A model generated the notes under the pieces. That model saw nothing but the letters and a program-made list of their open reading frames with translations, ran no database searches and had not been told where the DNA came from. DNA of 64,000 bases from Forficula auricularia (lineage: Eukaryota > Arthropoda > Insecta > Dermaptera > Forficulidae): positions 8,355,313-8,419,312 of the forward strand of contig JALMQS010000075.1 of NCBI GenBank assembly GCA_024734495.1, given 5' to 3'. The position numbers and the translations under genes are program-made. Shown here piece after piece: positions 22,477 to 34,495 of the stretch (its first letter is position 1; each line of letters opens with the position of its first letter).

Positions 22477-22508
22477 CTGATGATGAACCAAGTCTTCGAA
22501 ACTATAGT
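22477..22508 (+). ncRNA. Hammerhead-like ribozyme motif in the right arm
   Basis: CTGATGA (22477-22483), T, a stem II shortened by a 2-base deletion relative to the left arm (GAA...TTC), GAAA (22498-22501), then CTATAGTC. This copy has the better stem III and cleavage triplet (GTC), while the left arm has the better stem II. Confidence 0.4.
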
Positions 22509-23566
22509 CTCAAACAAATAAATAATATATATACAGATATATCATCTCGATATATATATGTGTGTATGTTTATTTGCATCAAGCAGAGGACAACCTCTTT
22601 GTTTCTCTTTGTGAATCAACAACTCTGCTACTCTCGGCAAAACAAAAACTTTTCAATTATATCACTTTACCCTCCAACTCAAACCTTATTCACAAAATTT
22701 TGTGTTAAATTGATTCTAATTTTTTTTTTTTTAAGGACGCGGTGACTACGAAGGTAAATTCTAAATTTAAATCGTAATGATTAAATAGAAATTAGTGAAA
22801 TCTTGTAAACTCGAAGAACAATCGAATTTTAATGTTTAGTCTCGAAATGAATATCTATAATATTTTTACGATTGATATTTATGCCAGACGTGTTACAACT
22901 TAAATGACAATAAGTGAATCTGATTGCCTTTTGGATTATTGGTTCAATTTTAAATTGAAAGTGTGATAGAGCTCCAAGATCGTTTTTAGGTTTCTACTGA
23001 ACATTTGTTGATACATTTTTGTATTATGTTATAAAAGTATAGTAGCTTAGAAACGGCTTAACTTAAAATTACGAAAAATAAGGACAAATTTGATATCGCA
23101 AGTATTTTGGGAGTTCTAAGGTACGGAACCTAGATATGCGGTCCGACTCGCACTTGGCCGGCTTATTATTGGTCCTGTCGTTTTGTTTTATAATTAAGAA
23201 AAAAATCCACAGCTTCACTCATTTACTTTCATTCTTATCAACGACAAATTAGAAGGAATTTAATCTTTCATTATTTTGGAAGATATACGGTATAGATACG
23301 GAACCCTCGCCCGACTCCTACTTATCTAGCTAAAATTAATATATCTTTTTCACTATTTTTAACAAAAACACCAAATTTGTCTTTATGATTACAACTACAT
23401 ATATTTCTATTTGCTGGATAATAAAACTATGTATGTAGGACGCACTGAATGGAATTAACCAAATCCTAATAGAAGAAATCAAAATGAAAATAAACAAGAA
23501 TGAAAACAACGTCCTAGTTTGTACAAAAAAAGAACAAACGAGACAGGAATGAATCAAAATTAACCA

Positions 23567-24250
23567 AGAAAACCTAGAAGGAGTTAAGAAATTCGCTACC
23601 TAGGAAGTATATATAATAACATGGGATGGGAGGAGCGAAAACGAAATTAAAACCTAGAAGGAGTTAAGGAATTTGATACCTAGGAAGTAAAATAACATGG
23701 GTTGGGAGGAGCGAAAACGAAATTAAATCAAAAATTGCCCAAGCAAAAATGGGGTTTAATTCAAAACAAAAACTGCTATGCTCCTCCTCAATCAGCTTAG
23801 AAAACAGGAAGATGCTATTGAAGACATATGTATGGAGCATAGCCATGTACGGGTGTGAAACCTGGACAATTGGGAAAGCGGAGAGAAAGAGATTAGAGAC
23901 TTTCGAAATGTGGTGCTACAGAAGAAGATGGTGAATATAAAATGGATGGATAGAATTACAAATGAAGAAGTTCTTGGAAGAATCGGAGAAAGAAGAACTT
24001 TGTGGAAGAGTCTGAGGAAGAGAAGAGATCAGATGGTGGGGCACACACTGAGATATAGGCGACTGCTTAGGGATATCTTGGAGGGGTGGGGGTGGGAAAG
24101 AAAAGGGGAAGGTCCAGATTAAAATATTTCGACCAAATAATTGGGAATATGGGATGCGAGACATTTAGAGAGGTCAAACAGCTGGCGGGGGACAGAGCCG
24201 GGTGGTTGCGTCAAACCAGTCTTAGGACTGTATACTCAATGATGATGATA
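23567..24250 (+). pseudogene. RTE-like LINE reverse-transcriptase C-terminus and 3' end
   Basis: Plus-strand frames encode FRYLGS-like sequence, then MGFNSKQKLL, SLENRKMLLKTYVWSIAMYG, CETWTIGKAERKRLETFEMW, then (after a frame change near 23930) WMDRITNEEVLGRIGERRTL and GHTLRY. After a stop come GDRAGWLRQT and SMMM. This is the order at the C-terminus of RTE/BovB-type elements (YGCETW, MW, W-R-TNEEVL, GHTLR, DR-W). It ends in a GATGATGAT-type tail. An ~80-base segment is duplicated in tandem at 23567-23730. Catalytic domains are absent. Confidence 0.7.
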
Positions 24251-26899
24251 TAGGAGACAGGGTAAATTTATGGTAAAATAACGCCAGATTTTTTATACAG
24301 AACATTTTTATGCCCTATTTCAAAGAGAACTTAAAGTTTCCCACACTTCGTTATAATCGGCAAATAATTCAAAAATGTATCAGCAACTGTTCAGAAGAAA
24401 GTTTTACTTGATACGCCAGGCCTGCAGTTTTGAATCCACTCAATAATTTTCATATTCTCTTTGCTTACCTTATTTTGAAATTTTCGAAATGTGGTGAAAA
24501 ATCATTTTCAAGCATAATTATATTATTTCTTTCTTGATTCCAATACCGACGATAACTCAAGAATATCAGGTCGTAGAAAGTTAATTTCTGATAAAATGAT
24601 TTTATTTACAAACCAAAGAATTGATTAGATTAAAGCTTTTTAGCTTGATAATTACAGAAAAAAGCACAATATTAAATGAGTAGATAGCAAACTGTTGTAG
24701 CTAATGACCTAAAATCAAACACAGATTCTTTCAATAAAGTACTTCTCTAAAGGTATCTATAGTTTCAGCTTTCTAACTCACACAATGCTGATGGAAAAAT
24801 ACTAAAATAAACTCAAAGCGGACCGAATCATTTTTTCTGTAATTTAATAGTGAAATTAGAAATACTCTATAACAATATGCACAGGTATTTAGTGTTTAAT
24901 AATAAAAACGAACTCAAGACAAGATACAGACCGACACTTTGAATGTAAATGATTACGAAGTGAGGAGAATAACAATAGTATTGTTTGTATGCAAATGATA
25001 TGATGACATTACAAGTGTAGCTCTAATACTATACTATTATTATTAATAATCGGTGTATGACTTAAGTTTGAAGCAGTATAATACTCTTCGTGACTAACAT
25101 ATATTACAACAAGCTGATGTCGAAGATGGTGTACGATTCAATTGTCGGTGTGCAGAGCAATTTTAAAATTATCTCTTAAGAAGACTAATATACTTAAACT
25201 TCGATTAATTATAGCTATGGCTTTTCAACTCTATATTCAAATTAATCTAATCCAAATTAAGATAATTAAATTTGAATGTAAATATAATTTGAAACTTATT
25301 TTTTATATTTAAATTTCTCATCATTTATCACGTTTATTATTATTATCATTATTATTATTTTATTATATTGATACGAGAAAGATTACATCAAGAAGGTGCA
25401 GCTTTTCTCTTGAAGTACCTATTTGTTTTAATAAAAAAATATGTTCCCACTAAATATTTTGCTTTGTGGGTTGACCCCCCATGAAAAAGGGGCTTCGAGC
25501 AGTGATAAATTCTCCGTTCGATAAATTAGGTTTTTATATTTATCTCCCACTTAATTTAAATTATTATTAAATTAAGTGTTACATATATGTCCCCCCATAA
25601 CATGTTTGAACCTCTAGAACATCCCCCCTCCTTACATATGCCCTTGGCTATAATATATTATGAAATTCTCGGGTATTATTTTATTTTGAAGAAAACAAAA
25701 TTCTACAATATTTATATTCGTTGAATGTTGTTCACATGACTTCAATTTCCTTTCTTATTAAAACTTATAATACTTACGTTTACTGAAAATGAACCCGTAT
25801 AGTCTACTTTTTTTAACGGATTTCAAACCATTTTTTATTTACTCTTAGCTCTTCGCTAAGACTTTCTATTCCTGGTAATATTCATTAGTCACTATCTATA
25901 TTTCCAACGGAATAAGTTTCTTGTTATTGATAAACCATTACTTAAAGACATTTGTTCTTTTTTTTTATAATAATGCAAAAGTATCGAAAATCAGAATTAG
26001 CTTGACTAAGTGAATAAAAATATTAGAAAATATTAGAAATAATAAAATGCTCAAAAAGAGAAAAATCTAATTAAAAAAAATAGTATAAATAATTTGAAAA
26101 GGCGGTAAAAAACGAAAAATTATTATTTTTTGAATTATCTTTTTATGAAGAATTTTTATTCAAGTACATATCATCGAAAACGAACGAAGAAATGGAAATT
26201 AATTAGCATTTTAAACTTTCCTTCAAAATCATATTACAAACATAGTCTTGAGCTGAGTTCGAAAGAGATATTTTGCATGCGATTTTGCAGAAAGGGTATT
26301 TTGGATAAAGCTATAGATAAAATCCTTTTCATTTATTCAACTAAAAATTTCAATGAATTTTTTTTTCTAGCCTTCAACAAGAGTTAGAGTTTAAGGAAAT
26401 GTCTATTTCTGTGTATATATGTGTGTGTGTGTGTTAGCAATTTTTCGGCTAGACCAAAGATCGGCAAATTAGAGTTCGCGAACCACACATGGCTCTGAAC
26501 TTAAAAAGAAAATGAAAATAAAACTACTCGTATAATAAGTCGTTAGAATTATAAAAAAATTTGCATTTGATGTTTTCATAATCTTCAGGTTTACATATAT
26601 TTGTAAGGAACCTCTAACATGAATTTTATGAAATGTAAATTGAGAAACCAAATTATACTGATGCCAACTTGGAATCGCACCTTAAATTAAAAACGTCTAA
26701 TTTTACAAATCGGGTGTACAGTAACTTTATAAAGAAATGCAACTTCATTGCTAACACTGATTAAATAAAATCAACGAGAGTAATTTTTAGTTTATTTTAT
26801 TTTTTTCATTTCAATCAAAGATAAAATTAAAATTTAATAACTTTTTTAAACGAAAATAATGAGATCTTAAATTTAGAGGTTTAGACTAATAAAAATAAT

Positions 26900-27137
26900 T
26901 TTTAAGAAAAAAATAAAACCGACTTCAAAAAATTAAATGCAACAAATAAAATACACTAAAAGGTATAAAATAATTATTATCTTATTTAGTTACAACTAAT
27001 CGACGAAATATTAACATGAAATTACTTTTTGAAGTCGGTGCCAAACAAACTATACCTATAAGCGAGCGTACCTGCCAAACGCACTAAGTAAGATTCGTCG
27101 AGTGCGATTCATAAAATGTATATGTTTGGCACCGACA
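26900..27137 (+). mobile_element. AACCGACTTC-family hairpin, 3'-truncated (copy 2)
   Basis: It contains the left arm (AACCGACTTC at 26928), the central block and the first bases of the right arm (TTTGGCACCGAC), then stops abruptly at AGTGGGTG. The centre (AGCGAGCGTACCTGCCAAAC) is inverted relative to copy 1, consistent with a hairpin whose loop can lie in either orientation. Confidence 0.65.
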
Positions 27138-27956
27138 GTGGGTGATTGTTCTTTAAAATATTTGAAAAAAAATTCATCTATTTTTCAAAAATAAAACACT
27201 CAAATGTTTGTATTAATTATTTTTTACTGTCGATTTGAACGTATGAGAAAATTCAATTGAAAAATTGATTTTTTTCAAGTTTTCTCATTTTTCTTTTATT
27301 CGAGATTGTTTTTACACTTGTTTAGTCAAGGTATTTATTTAAAAATGATTATTTAAATTAAATATAATATTGATCTATACCTTGAGTTCTTACTTTCACA
27401 TTTATATTAAAAAAAATATTATGTGTAAGTATTTTTTTTTTTTATTTATTTTAAATTGTGCAATTTTTTTTCTTTTATATATCCTATATAAACGAGAAAG
27501 TTTATATGTATGGTATGTATGTTAGCTGTTCAATCTCTGGGCTTTTTTCGATTTGGACCAAAAATTGCACAGTTAATCTTTAGAACTTTTCTGAATTATT
27601 GGTGCCGGCAGTTTGGTGAGATGGCTGAGTTTCAAAACAGAGTCTTGAAGCTTCAAAGTTGAAAATTTTTTAAAGAACAGCAGGAATAACCATGGTATTT
27701 TATAAAATAAATTTATATAGGTACTATTTTTTGTGAAAAATATTTATATGTATTTGAAATATGAATTGTGTTTAAAATTGCTATTGGGGAATTTAAAATT
27801 ATTTTTTTGTCATAGGCATAGAAGCGAATTTAGAAACAGCAGCCAATAGCAGACGCTTATGCATATAATTATATAATAAACGAGGGGGGAACCGCGACCT
27901 GATTTCGTGTACACCTACTTCCACTTTCATTCCCAACCTAGTAGCACAATGTATCA

Positions 27957-28023
27957 AACTATATAGTGCCTATATATATTCTCAAAATCTATATAGGCAC
28001 TATGTACTTTACTATATAGTTTG
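27957..28023. repeat. 67-bp palindrome
   Basis: CAAACTATATAGTGCCTATA pairs with TATAGGCACTATGTACTTTACTATATAGTTTG. The flanks ATGTATC and GATACAATG extend the symmetry. It is related to the start of the window. Confidence 0.7.
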
Positions 28024-28704
28024 ATACAATGTAGCTTCTTGGAAGTAGAAGACAATAGATCTTGGGGCACTATCTAATGAATTCCAAAATAATTCCACAT
28101 AATTCCAAAGATGTGTACACCTAATTCCAATCCGGTTCACCCCTCGATAATAAATAAAAGTAAACATGGGATTTATATAGAGAAGCAAGGTTTCTTAAAA
28201 ATATTAAATATTAAATCCGATGTAATTGTTTTCATTTAAATTTAGAACTTTTCCCTTCTTGACTCGTAATTCAAATTCTTGATTGGAGGCTGATTATAAA
28301 AATACAATTAACGGTACAATTAGAAAGGTGAAAAGAGTCAGCCATGCAATGCAGTGCGATTGTATCCGAAGGTAAGAACTGTTTCAAGGCAACAGCCAGC
28401 CGAAAATAACTGTTCTCTATCCAGCAATCATAAACTACATGGGTTGCAAGTGAGTGGGACAACAAGAAACACAATTTAATTTAGCAATCATCGAATTGAC
28501 AATTAGATTCAAAATATCTAGCTATTATCATTTGAAATAAAAAAACGCTCGGTATATGGACATAATTAATGCAAAGTTTTTGTACAAATTGTCATAATCA
28601 TCAATTTCAACTTTAAACATAAATTTGATCTATGAAATATATGGAAATAACTGATAAGAAAAATTAATATAGAAAAAAAATCGATTTTAAAACAGGTTAT
28701 TTCA

Positions 28705-28925
28705 AAATGTATTTTAATAATTTGGCGTTTAACTCAAAACATATGTTATTATTATCATCAATCAGCCTAGAAAAAAGGAATAAGATGATTTTTCAAGGAC
28801 TTTTATATGAAGAATCGCGCTTAATGGATCTGAAACCTAGAGCGAAAAAAAGATTGGAGGCCTTAGAAATAAATATAGAATATATAAGAGGATTAACTTG
28901 GCAAATAAAATTATAAATGAAGAAG
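28705..28925 (+). pseudogene. Strongly decayed RTE-like LINE fragment
   Basis: The frame AFNSKHMLLLSSISLEKRNK followed by RAKKRLEALEI aligns with the better preserved copy at 23.75 kb (FNSKQKLLCSSSISLENRK; KAERKRLETFEM). It is an older insertion of the same family. Confidence 0.5.
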
Positions 28926-29524
28926 TTCGGATTCCAGTTTCTTCGTGATAATGAAATAGTTCGAATTATTTCCAATTCAAAAATTCGAATGAGAAGGAAT
29001 GATAAGTATTTAGGAAACATATTTAACTTAATAATAGTTGAATTAAATAAGGTGAGTTTCATCTCTTTCCCACCTTTCATTCAACTATTATTAAACAATG
29101 TTGCACCTACACCATGTTTCTTAACAATTATTTAGTTAATGTAAAAAAAAAACAGGTACACGTTCTCAGATTTTTTGTTCAAAAAATAAATCAGATTTTT
29201 AAAAAATAATGCACTTAGGTACGTATATTAATGTAAGAATATTGTATTAAAGAATTTCATATTAAATTTTCGTGGATATTCATTGATAGAGCAAGTTAGA
29301 TTGATTGAGGATGGGTGAATTAGCCCCTTTCCCATTCTGGATACGTCCCTGGGCCCTCATGCTAAGCCAAGAAATCATAAGACAGATCATATTCTACAAA
29401 ATATATGGTACATTATACTTTCATAAACTCATTTCAATAAATTTCTTCATTTTGTATAATTTTTCACAGCTTATTTATTTATATAAAAAATAATCGAAGA
29501 TTTTTAAATAAATAGTAAACATCA

Positions 29525-29870
29525 ACTTCCGGTTCTTCTATTTTAGCCAAAATCTTGTGGTACTTCTTTTAGCCTCTAGAATGTACCTCCCCTGCGTTTC
29601 GCAACCATAAATCTCAGGGCTATGAAATTCGAAACTTAAGCTAGATATAGGCTAGAAGGGGTACAGCAAGTTTTTGCTTGAAATCAGAACACCGTAAGTT
29701 GACATTTACATGAAAGATTTTTCGTTATTTTTTTTTTGATTTTCTCAAAAACCACAGTAACAATTTTTTTAAAAATTGGTGTACTTATCATGTGTCCTGA
29801 GTTATTAAGCTATTTAGAGGCAAAAAGTACTCGGTGCTCCAGGCACTAAGTTATTAATTGTAAAATAAAA
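29525..29870 (-). repeat. Dispersed repeat, family shared with 3.8 and 41.8 kb
   Basis: It contains TGCGTTTCGCAACCATAAAT, GAAATTCGAAACTTAAGCT, GTACAGCAAGTTTTTGCTTG and GGTGTACTTATCATGTGTC in the same order as 41990-42200. It has no coding capacity. Confidence 0.65.
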
Positions 29871-29949
29871 CCTAGCTACTATATGACCCAGATCCAACGT
29901 TTATTTGTATATTTCTTTCTTTAATTGGGATTGGAATTCGAGGCCAGAC

Positions 29950-30268
29950 CTGTGATACTGATGATGACCTCGAGAAGATCTTCAGCTTCTCTGTCAAGGG
30001 GTTTGAGCAGAGTGATCACCCCCGAACGTTTATCCACGGTGAAATGCTCGCCGCTGATGCTAAAATGCACCTCGGAGCCTTCCGGATCGGTGCCCTTGAG
30101 AGTGTAAACGGCTGTGCCAACGGCGGTATCCTCAGCCAAGGAGAAGCGGGCCATGTCGCCCCCGGGCAAAAAGTGTGGCGCCCTGTTGACCGACTGGCCT
30201 TGGCAGGGAGGGACACCGCCCCACAGGAGTGTCAGTAGCGACAGGTAAGGAATTATCGTCCAGGACAT
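29950..30268 (-). CDS. Cad87A: Cadherin-87A-like, coding exon 2 (start codon, signal peptide, cadherin repeat 1)
   Basis: The protein is a single-pass adhesion molecule of the cadherin superfamily whose extracellular repeats bind calcium at their junctions. This exon encodes residues 1-106 plus one base. The acceptor AG sits directly before ATG at 30268, so the start is unambiguous. Residues 1-24 form a signal peptide with a leucine-rich core and a likely cleavage after CQG. Repeat 1 begins near residue 30 (NRAPHFLPGGDMARFSLAED) and carries TDPEG (60-64) and LDRE (91-94), both typical cadherin calcium motifs. The N-terminus resembles insect cadherin-87A and vertebrate CDHR1 in motif and spacing. 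The donor GTCTGG at 29949 is non-consensus after GT, but joining to exon 3 restores the expected T-D-E-S reading exactly, in phase 1. The exon is GC-rich against its AT-rich introns. Family membership is confident; the exact orthologue is less so. Confidence 0.85.
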
Positions 30269-30739
30269 CTGGAAAACACAATCAAACAATCTCATATTAA
30301 TTATATAATTATAATAGCAATATAAGTTATAATATTTTTTAATGAAAAGACGTGCTAATAAGTAGCTAGAACTATCTGTAGCCCCCTCAGCATAATCTAA
30401 ATCACGTTTTGTCACTAGGCTGTCTTCAGAGCCAATCGGTCCGTAAAAATATTTCCTCTGGCTCAATATTAAAATTTCATAAACAAGAAATAAAATCAGT
30501 TTTCAAATTTCTTAAGAATAATGTTCAGAAGCTTTAAACTTTTTCTCTTTCTGTAGTATTTTCTTTTTAGGTCACCAACTATCTTTGATAAAAGCAAAAT
30601 AATTGCAAGTGACCTTAGTGAAAATTGAATTGTGAAGGGCTGCTCAAATACATTAGTTGAAATGGTCTAGGGAACAAAACATCTTTGTTTTTTGTTGTTG
30701 GACTATTAAACAATGATAATAATAAGTACCTACTCATTT

Positions 30740-30920
30740 TATTCGGTAGACATTCAAGAATCTCTATGACTTCTAGAGAATTAAACTCTCTTTCCCGAAT
30801 ACATCTTTCCCTTGACATATAACCCTCAGACTTTCAAGACCCGGATCCACAAGTACCTTCAGAACAGACCTATTGCCTCTTCTTTCCGCGATCCACCCCC
30901 GAGTACAGAAGTTCCACATT
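30740..30920 (+). pseudogene. Decayed jockey-like LINE C-terminus
   Basis: The plus strand reads TLFPEYIFPLTYNPQTFKTR IHKYLQNRP with one internal stop just upstream. It aligns with NSLPASIFPSTYDLQTFKTR VHRHL of the LINE at 56.1 kb. The frames on the minus strand at this place are shadows. Confidence 0.55.
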
Positions 30921-31589
30921 TTTGGTACAACATATCTTCTTGCATAAATATCATAAAAAAAATGTATAGGAAAAATAAAATTTAAGAATGGCGACAAAGG
31001 ATTCCTACTTTTACAAACTGCTTGAAAACCTTGTGAGACGGTGGTTGTCCTAAAAGAAAATCAAATTAGGGACAACATTTTTGGATAAAGACAAAGTAAT
31101 TACAGGTTGCAAGACTTGCTCAAAGAACTAGATGTTGTTTAACGATCCATCCACAAAAACGAGTTCCGTTCTTTAGCGAAGAGCTTCCCATTTCTTTCAA
31201 TATTATTTTAAGTTTATTAATCATATACCATAAATGATTCTAGAAATAAATTTTAGGGAAATGAGCAAAAAGGAGAATACAAAGAGTTGGGAGAAATATG
31301 GAAAAAGGTTGGATAGAGTGGGAGAAATCGAAATTTAATAATCAAAATGCATTAATGTTTTGATGGTATTAAGGGCAAGAAAATGATGATACTTTTTAAA
31401 ATTAATTTATTAAATGTTTATAAAATGTAGATTTGTGATCTAATATAAAACGTTGCAAAATTTCGAAAATATCAACAGCAGTTGAATTAAAATGAGAAAA
31501 GTGTCCAGTTAAATCGACTTTGGGATCAGGATCTATAAAGAGTGAGATTAAAGAAATTAAGCAAATCGAGATTTGTGAAATAAAAATAA

Positions 31590-32176
31590 GCTGACGTATT
31601 CTGAAGTGGCCATCCACTAAACTTTACCATACAACCTGGCATCTCACTTATATTTAATATTTAATAAAATTATTTATAATCCTGTAGGGGGGTTAGTTTT
31701 TCCATTTTTAGACTTCTGGGATCGCACTGATTATGTATACGAAATTTGGTTGAGTTTGCTCAAATAGTCTAATTTTAATTTTAACCCCCTCCACCCCCTT
31801 AATTTTGCGTCGATATGCACCAAAATCTAATCAGCTCTTAATCCCAATGAACCAAAACTACGTGTGATATTTAGTTTCGATATTCACACTAGTTTTTGAG
31901 CTAGCTCGTCCACAAAAACTTGGTAACGCACAGACTAACGGACACCCAACCAACCGGACAGACTAACTAACAGACATTTTGACAAAACAATTATTATCTC
32001 GAAAAATATAATTTTTTCGATGTTCACTTATTAGAGCTTTTTTGTAGAGCGAAATGCCATGGTTTCGCTCAATTTTTTTTAATGAAAATAGTTTAAGCCG
32101 TTTTTGAGATATTTCGAAAAAAAGAAGGAAAAACCCACTTTTTTCATGCACGATTACAATACTTGACCATACCCTG
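31590..32176 (-). repeat. CTTTACCATACA-family repeat, copy 3
   Basis: The outer block AGTGGCCATCCACTAAACTTTACCATACA is at the low-coordinate end. The core (CACTTATTAGAGCTTTTTTG, CCATGGTTTCGCTCAATTTT) and CAATACTTGACCATACCC are at the high end. It is nearly full length and less diverged than copy 1. Confidence 0.65.
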
Positions 32177-33050
32177 GGGCCTGTAGATATTGCACGGGTC
32201 TCGGGAGTTCGTCCTTGGGGATCCCCTTTCTCGCTCTCCCGTGTTTATTCCTGTATAGAAATGAAAAGTAGAGAAAAATCATTTTCTATCCTGTCTAGAT
32301 TTCAATACCCATGAAAACTAGAGAACACAAATAGAAAGTTCATTTAGGTGTTGTATTTCCAAAGCAAAAAAATATTTAGATTTTGGGTTTTCTTCCATTT
32401 TAAAAGTGTAGGATATCGGAAAAATAAATTATTATATAGTGAAGGGCCGAATTTCTAGCTCAAATAATTCGCTGATAAATCAATAAAATTTTCGGAAAGC
32501 GTCCAAGTCTTGGATTTTTTTTTACTTTTTTCTAAAATTTTCTAGATAGTAGGTATACTTGAAATATCTTTGACAGTGTCAAGCAGTTGTGCTTAAATTT
32601 TTACCATTATTGGATCTCTAAATAATTTTTTCGACTTCCCCTCCTAGCTTTTACTCACATAAGTGTTATTATGATTAATTTCAAAAATAAATTATATTTA
32701 CTGATTATAATAGCTAACAAACAATAATTGTTAAATTTAATTTACTTTAATAATATACATTTTTTTTTAATTAACTTATTTTTCGAGGCCCAAACAAAAA
32801 TCTTTCAGGGCTCCCGCGGATTAAGATCAAGAGGACGTGAAAAAAAGAAATATGGTATTCTTATTTTACCAATGTTTTACACATCTATATATTATATAAA
32901 ATTAAGGTTTTGTCTGTACATTGCTCCAAATCACGCCAAATTATGGTTGCACACGTTTCAAGCAAAGTTATGAACCAAAACACCCTCAACAAAATCCCTG
33001 TCTATCTGTCTGAAAAGTTGCTCACGATTCACGTTAAAACGGCTGAATGA

Positions 33051-33259
33051 ATTATTATGAAATTTCATATTTGTATCAGATGTCTACTAACTTACGTTTT
33101 TAGCTATATAACGTTTTGATATTCTGACCCAAAAGGGGGTTTGGGGGGGGGGGTATTATTATGAAATTTCATATTTGTATCAGATGTCTACTAACATACG
33201 TTTTTAGCTATATAACGTTTTGATTTTCTGACCCAAAAGGGGGTTTGGGGGAGGGGGGA
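33051..33259 (+). repeat. Two-copy 104-bp tandem duplication
   Basis: ATTATTATGAAATTTCATAT begins at 33051 and again at 33155. The copies differ at only a few positions (CTTACG/CATACG, GATATT/GATTTT). Each ends in AAAAGGGGGTTTGGGGG plus a G-run. It is a recent duplication. Confidence 0.85.
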
Positions 33260-33489
33260 CGCACGAATGAAAATTATCAAATAACTCCTAAACTATTAAC
33301 TCTACGGCAAATTTTAAAATGAACAAAGTTGTAAGGGATGTGATTTCTGACAAATTTTGTTTAAAAAATTCTCCCAAAAAACCACCAAAAAAAAGGGGGG
33401 AGGGTGAAAAATATGTAAATTCTTGCCCTTGAAGCAAACTCAACCAAATTTTGTATACATAATCTGTGGGTCACTAGAAGGCTAGAAAT

Positions 33490-33840
33490 GCAAAAACTGG
33501 GGGTGGAGTGGCGGAGGGTTAGGGCATGGGGTGCGCGGAGTGGAATGGGGGTGGAGTGAGAGAGTAGGGGGTGCAGGGGGTGAAGCGCGGGGTTGTCCAG
33601 TGCCATAGTGGGGTGGTACGGGGGGGAGTAGGGTGGGAGGTTGGGGTTCGTGGGTTGGGGGTCCGAAGTGGGTGTGGTGCAGTATGGAGTGTTGGGGTGG
33701 GGGCGGGGGTGGGGGTTGGGCAGGGGTGCATGGTACGAGGGGTAGGGGTGCTGGGTGGGTTTCGGGGGGTGTGGTGGGTGGGAGTGGAGTGTGAGGGTGG
33801 GGTTCGTGGGTTGGGGGTCCAGGGGGCGTGCCTTGCAGCT
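33490..33840 (+). repeat. G-rich minisatellite-like tract with G-quadruplex potential
   Basis: About 350 bases have extreme G-over-C strand bias on the plus strand. They are built from irregular units such as GGGGGTGGAGTG, GGTTCGTGGGTTGGGGGTCC (twice, near 33645 and 33801) and GTGGGGG. Dozens of G3+ runs are spaced by 1-7 bases. The frames on either strand (Gly/Val-rich, His/Pro/Thr-rich) are compositional artefacts. Confidence 0.8.
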
Positions 33841-34324
33841 AGTCTAATATAAGAAAACTCAACTTAAAGAATTGTCAAAGCTTCCTTCCACTCATGAAAA
33901 AGTAATACATATATAATATATAATAGTACCTTAGAAATATTTAAAATCAGCAATTAAAATTCTTACAATTTTTACTGATTTAAAGCATTTTCATTTAAGG
34001 AGGTTCGTTGGCGATAATCCACACAAAAAGTTTTAGCCTCGTAACCACTCTATAAATATGAACGGTGCTAAAATTTTAGGTTATTTTTTTAACGTGACTG
34101 TACTTTTTACACTACTATATTCTCTTTATGAATGCATCGTTTTCAAGCAATTGATATTATAATATACTACCCCCCCCCACTAAAAATAATCGCCGAAATA
34201 TGTTTGTTTTTGTTATTTTTTATCAAAACTACTAGGTAATTAATTTCAATTTTTTTTAAGCTACTCCGAATATATTATTCTAACAAATATTAGATTTTCA
34301 TCAAGATGGTGAAAGTCCTTCAAT

Positions 34325-34382
34325 GAAAAAAAAAATTCAGTCGAATAGAGAACCTCCTCCTTTTTTGAAGTCGGTTAAAAAA
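34325..34382 (-). repeat. Isolated inverted end of an AACCGACTTC-family element
   Basis: On the minus strand it reads TTTTTAACCGACTTCAAAAA AGGAGGAGGTTCTCTATTCG. It lies 120 bases before copy 3 and points the opposite way, so the pair forms terminal inverted repeats around a short spacer. Confidence 0.65.
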
Positions 34383-34495
34383 ATAAAATAATGATCATTT
34401 TTCCACCATTTACCAATCTACCATATGTAAAAAAGTTCATATTTAATTGCAATTATTTCATGTTTGTTGTGGTAAATCGTCTTCAAAATTATGCT

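Larger units (their letters stand above)
22253..22613. repeat. 361-bp near-perfect palindrome with hammerhead-like motifs in both arms
   Basis: CACAAAGAGAAACAAAGAGG at the left mirrors CCTCTTTGTTTCTCTTTGTG at the right. The arms meet near 22433 in ATATCATATGGATAT. Terminal-region sequence (CATCAAGCAGAGGACAAC) also occurs at about 12471 and 14475 without the palindrome, so the family is dispersed. Confidence 0.85.
18936..29949 (-). other. Intron 2 of the cadherin gene (11.0 kb)
   Basis: It runs from donor GTCTGG (29949) to acceptor GGCAG (ending 18936). It holds a MITE, a 361-bp palindrome with ribozyme-like motifs, an RTE-like LINE fragment and a decayed relative, part of an AACCGACTTC-family hairpin and a small palindrome. 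I recognise nothing in 18940-19950, 20130-21730, 22620-23560, 24255-26895, 27140-27950, 28030-28700 and 28930-29520. These are AT-rich with poly-C at 19889-19900 and a GT microsatellite near 26419. Confidence 0.65.

Noticed and set aside
26455..26510. hAT-like end (GATCGGCAAATTAGAGTTCG)
   Set aside because: Resemblance to a common hAT terminus is partial and no partner end was found.
33519..33852. Gly/Val-rich and Pro/Thr/His-rich frames
   Set aside because: They follow from the G-rich tract on either strand.
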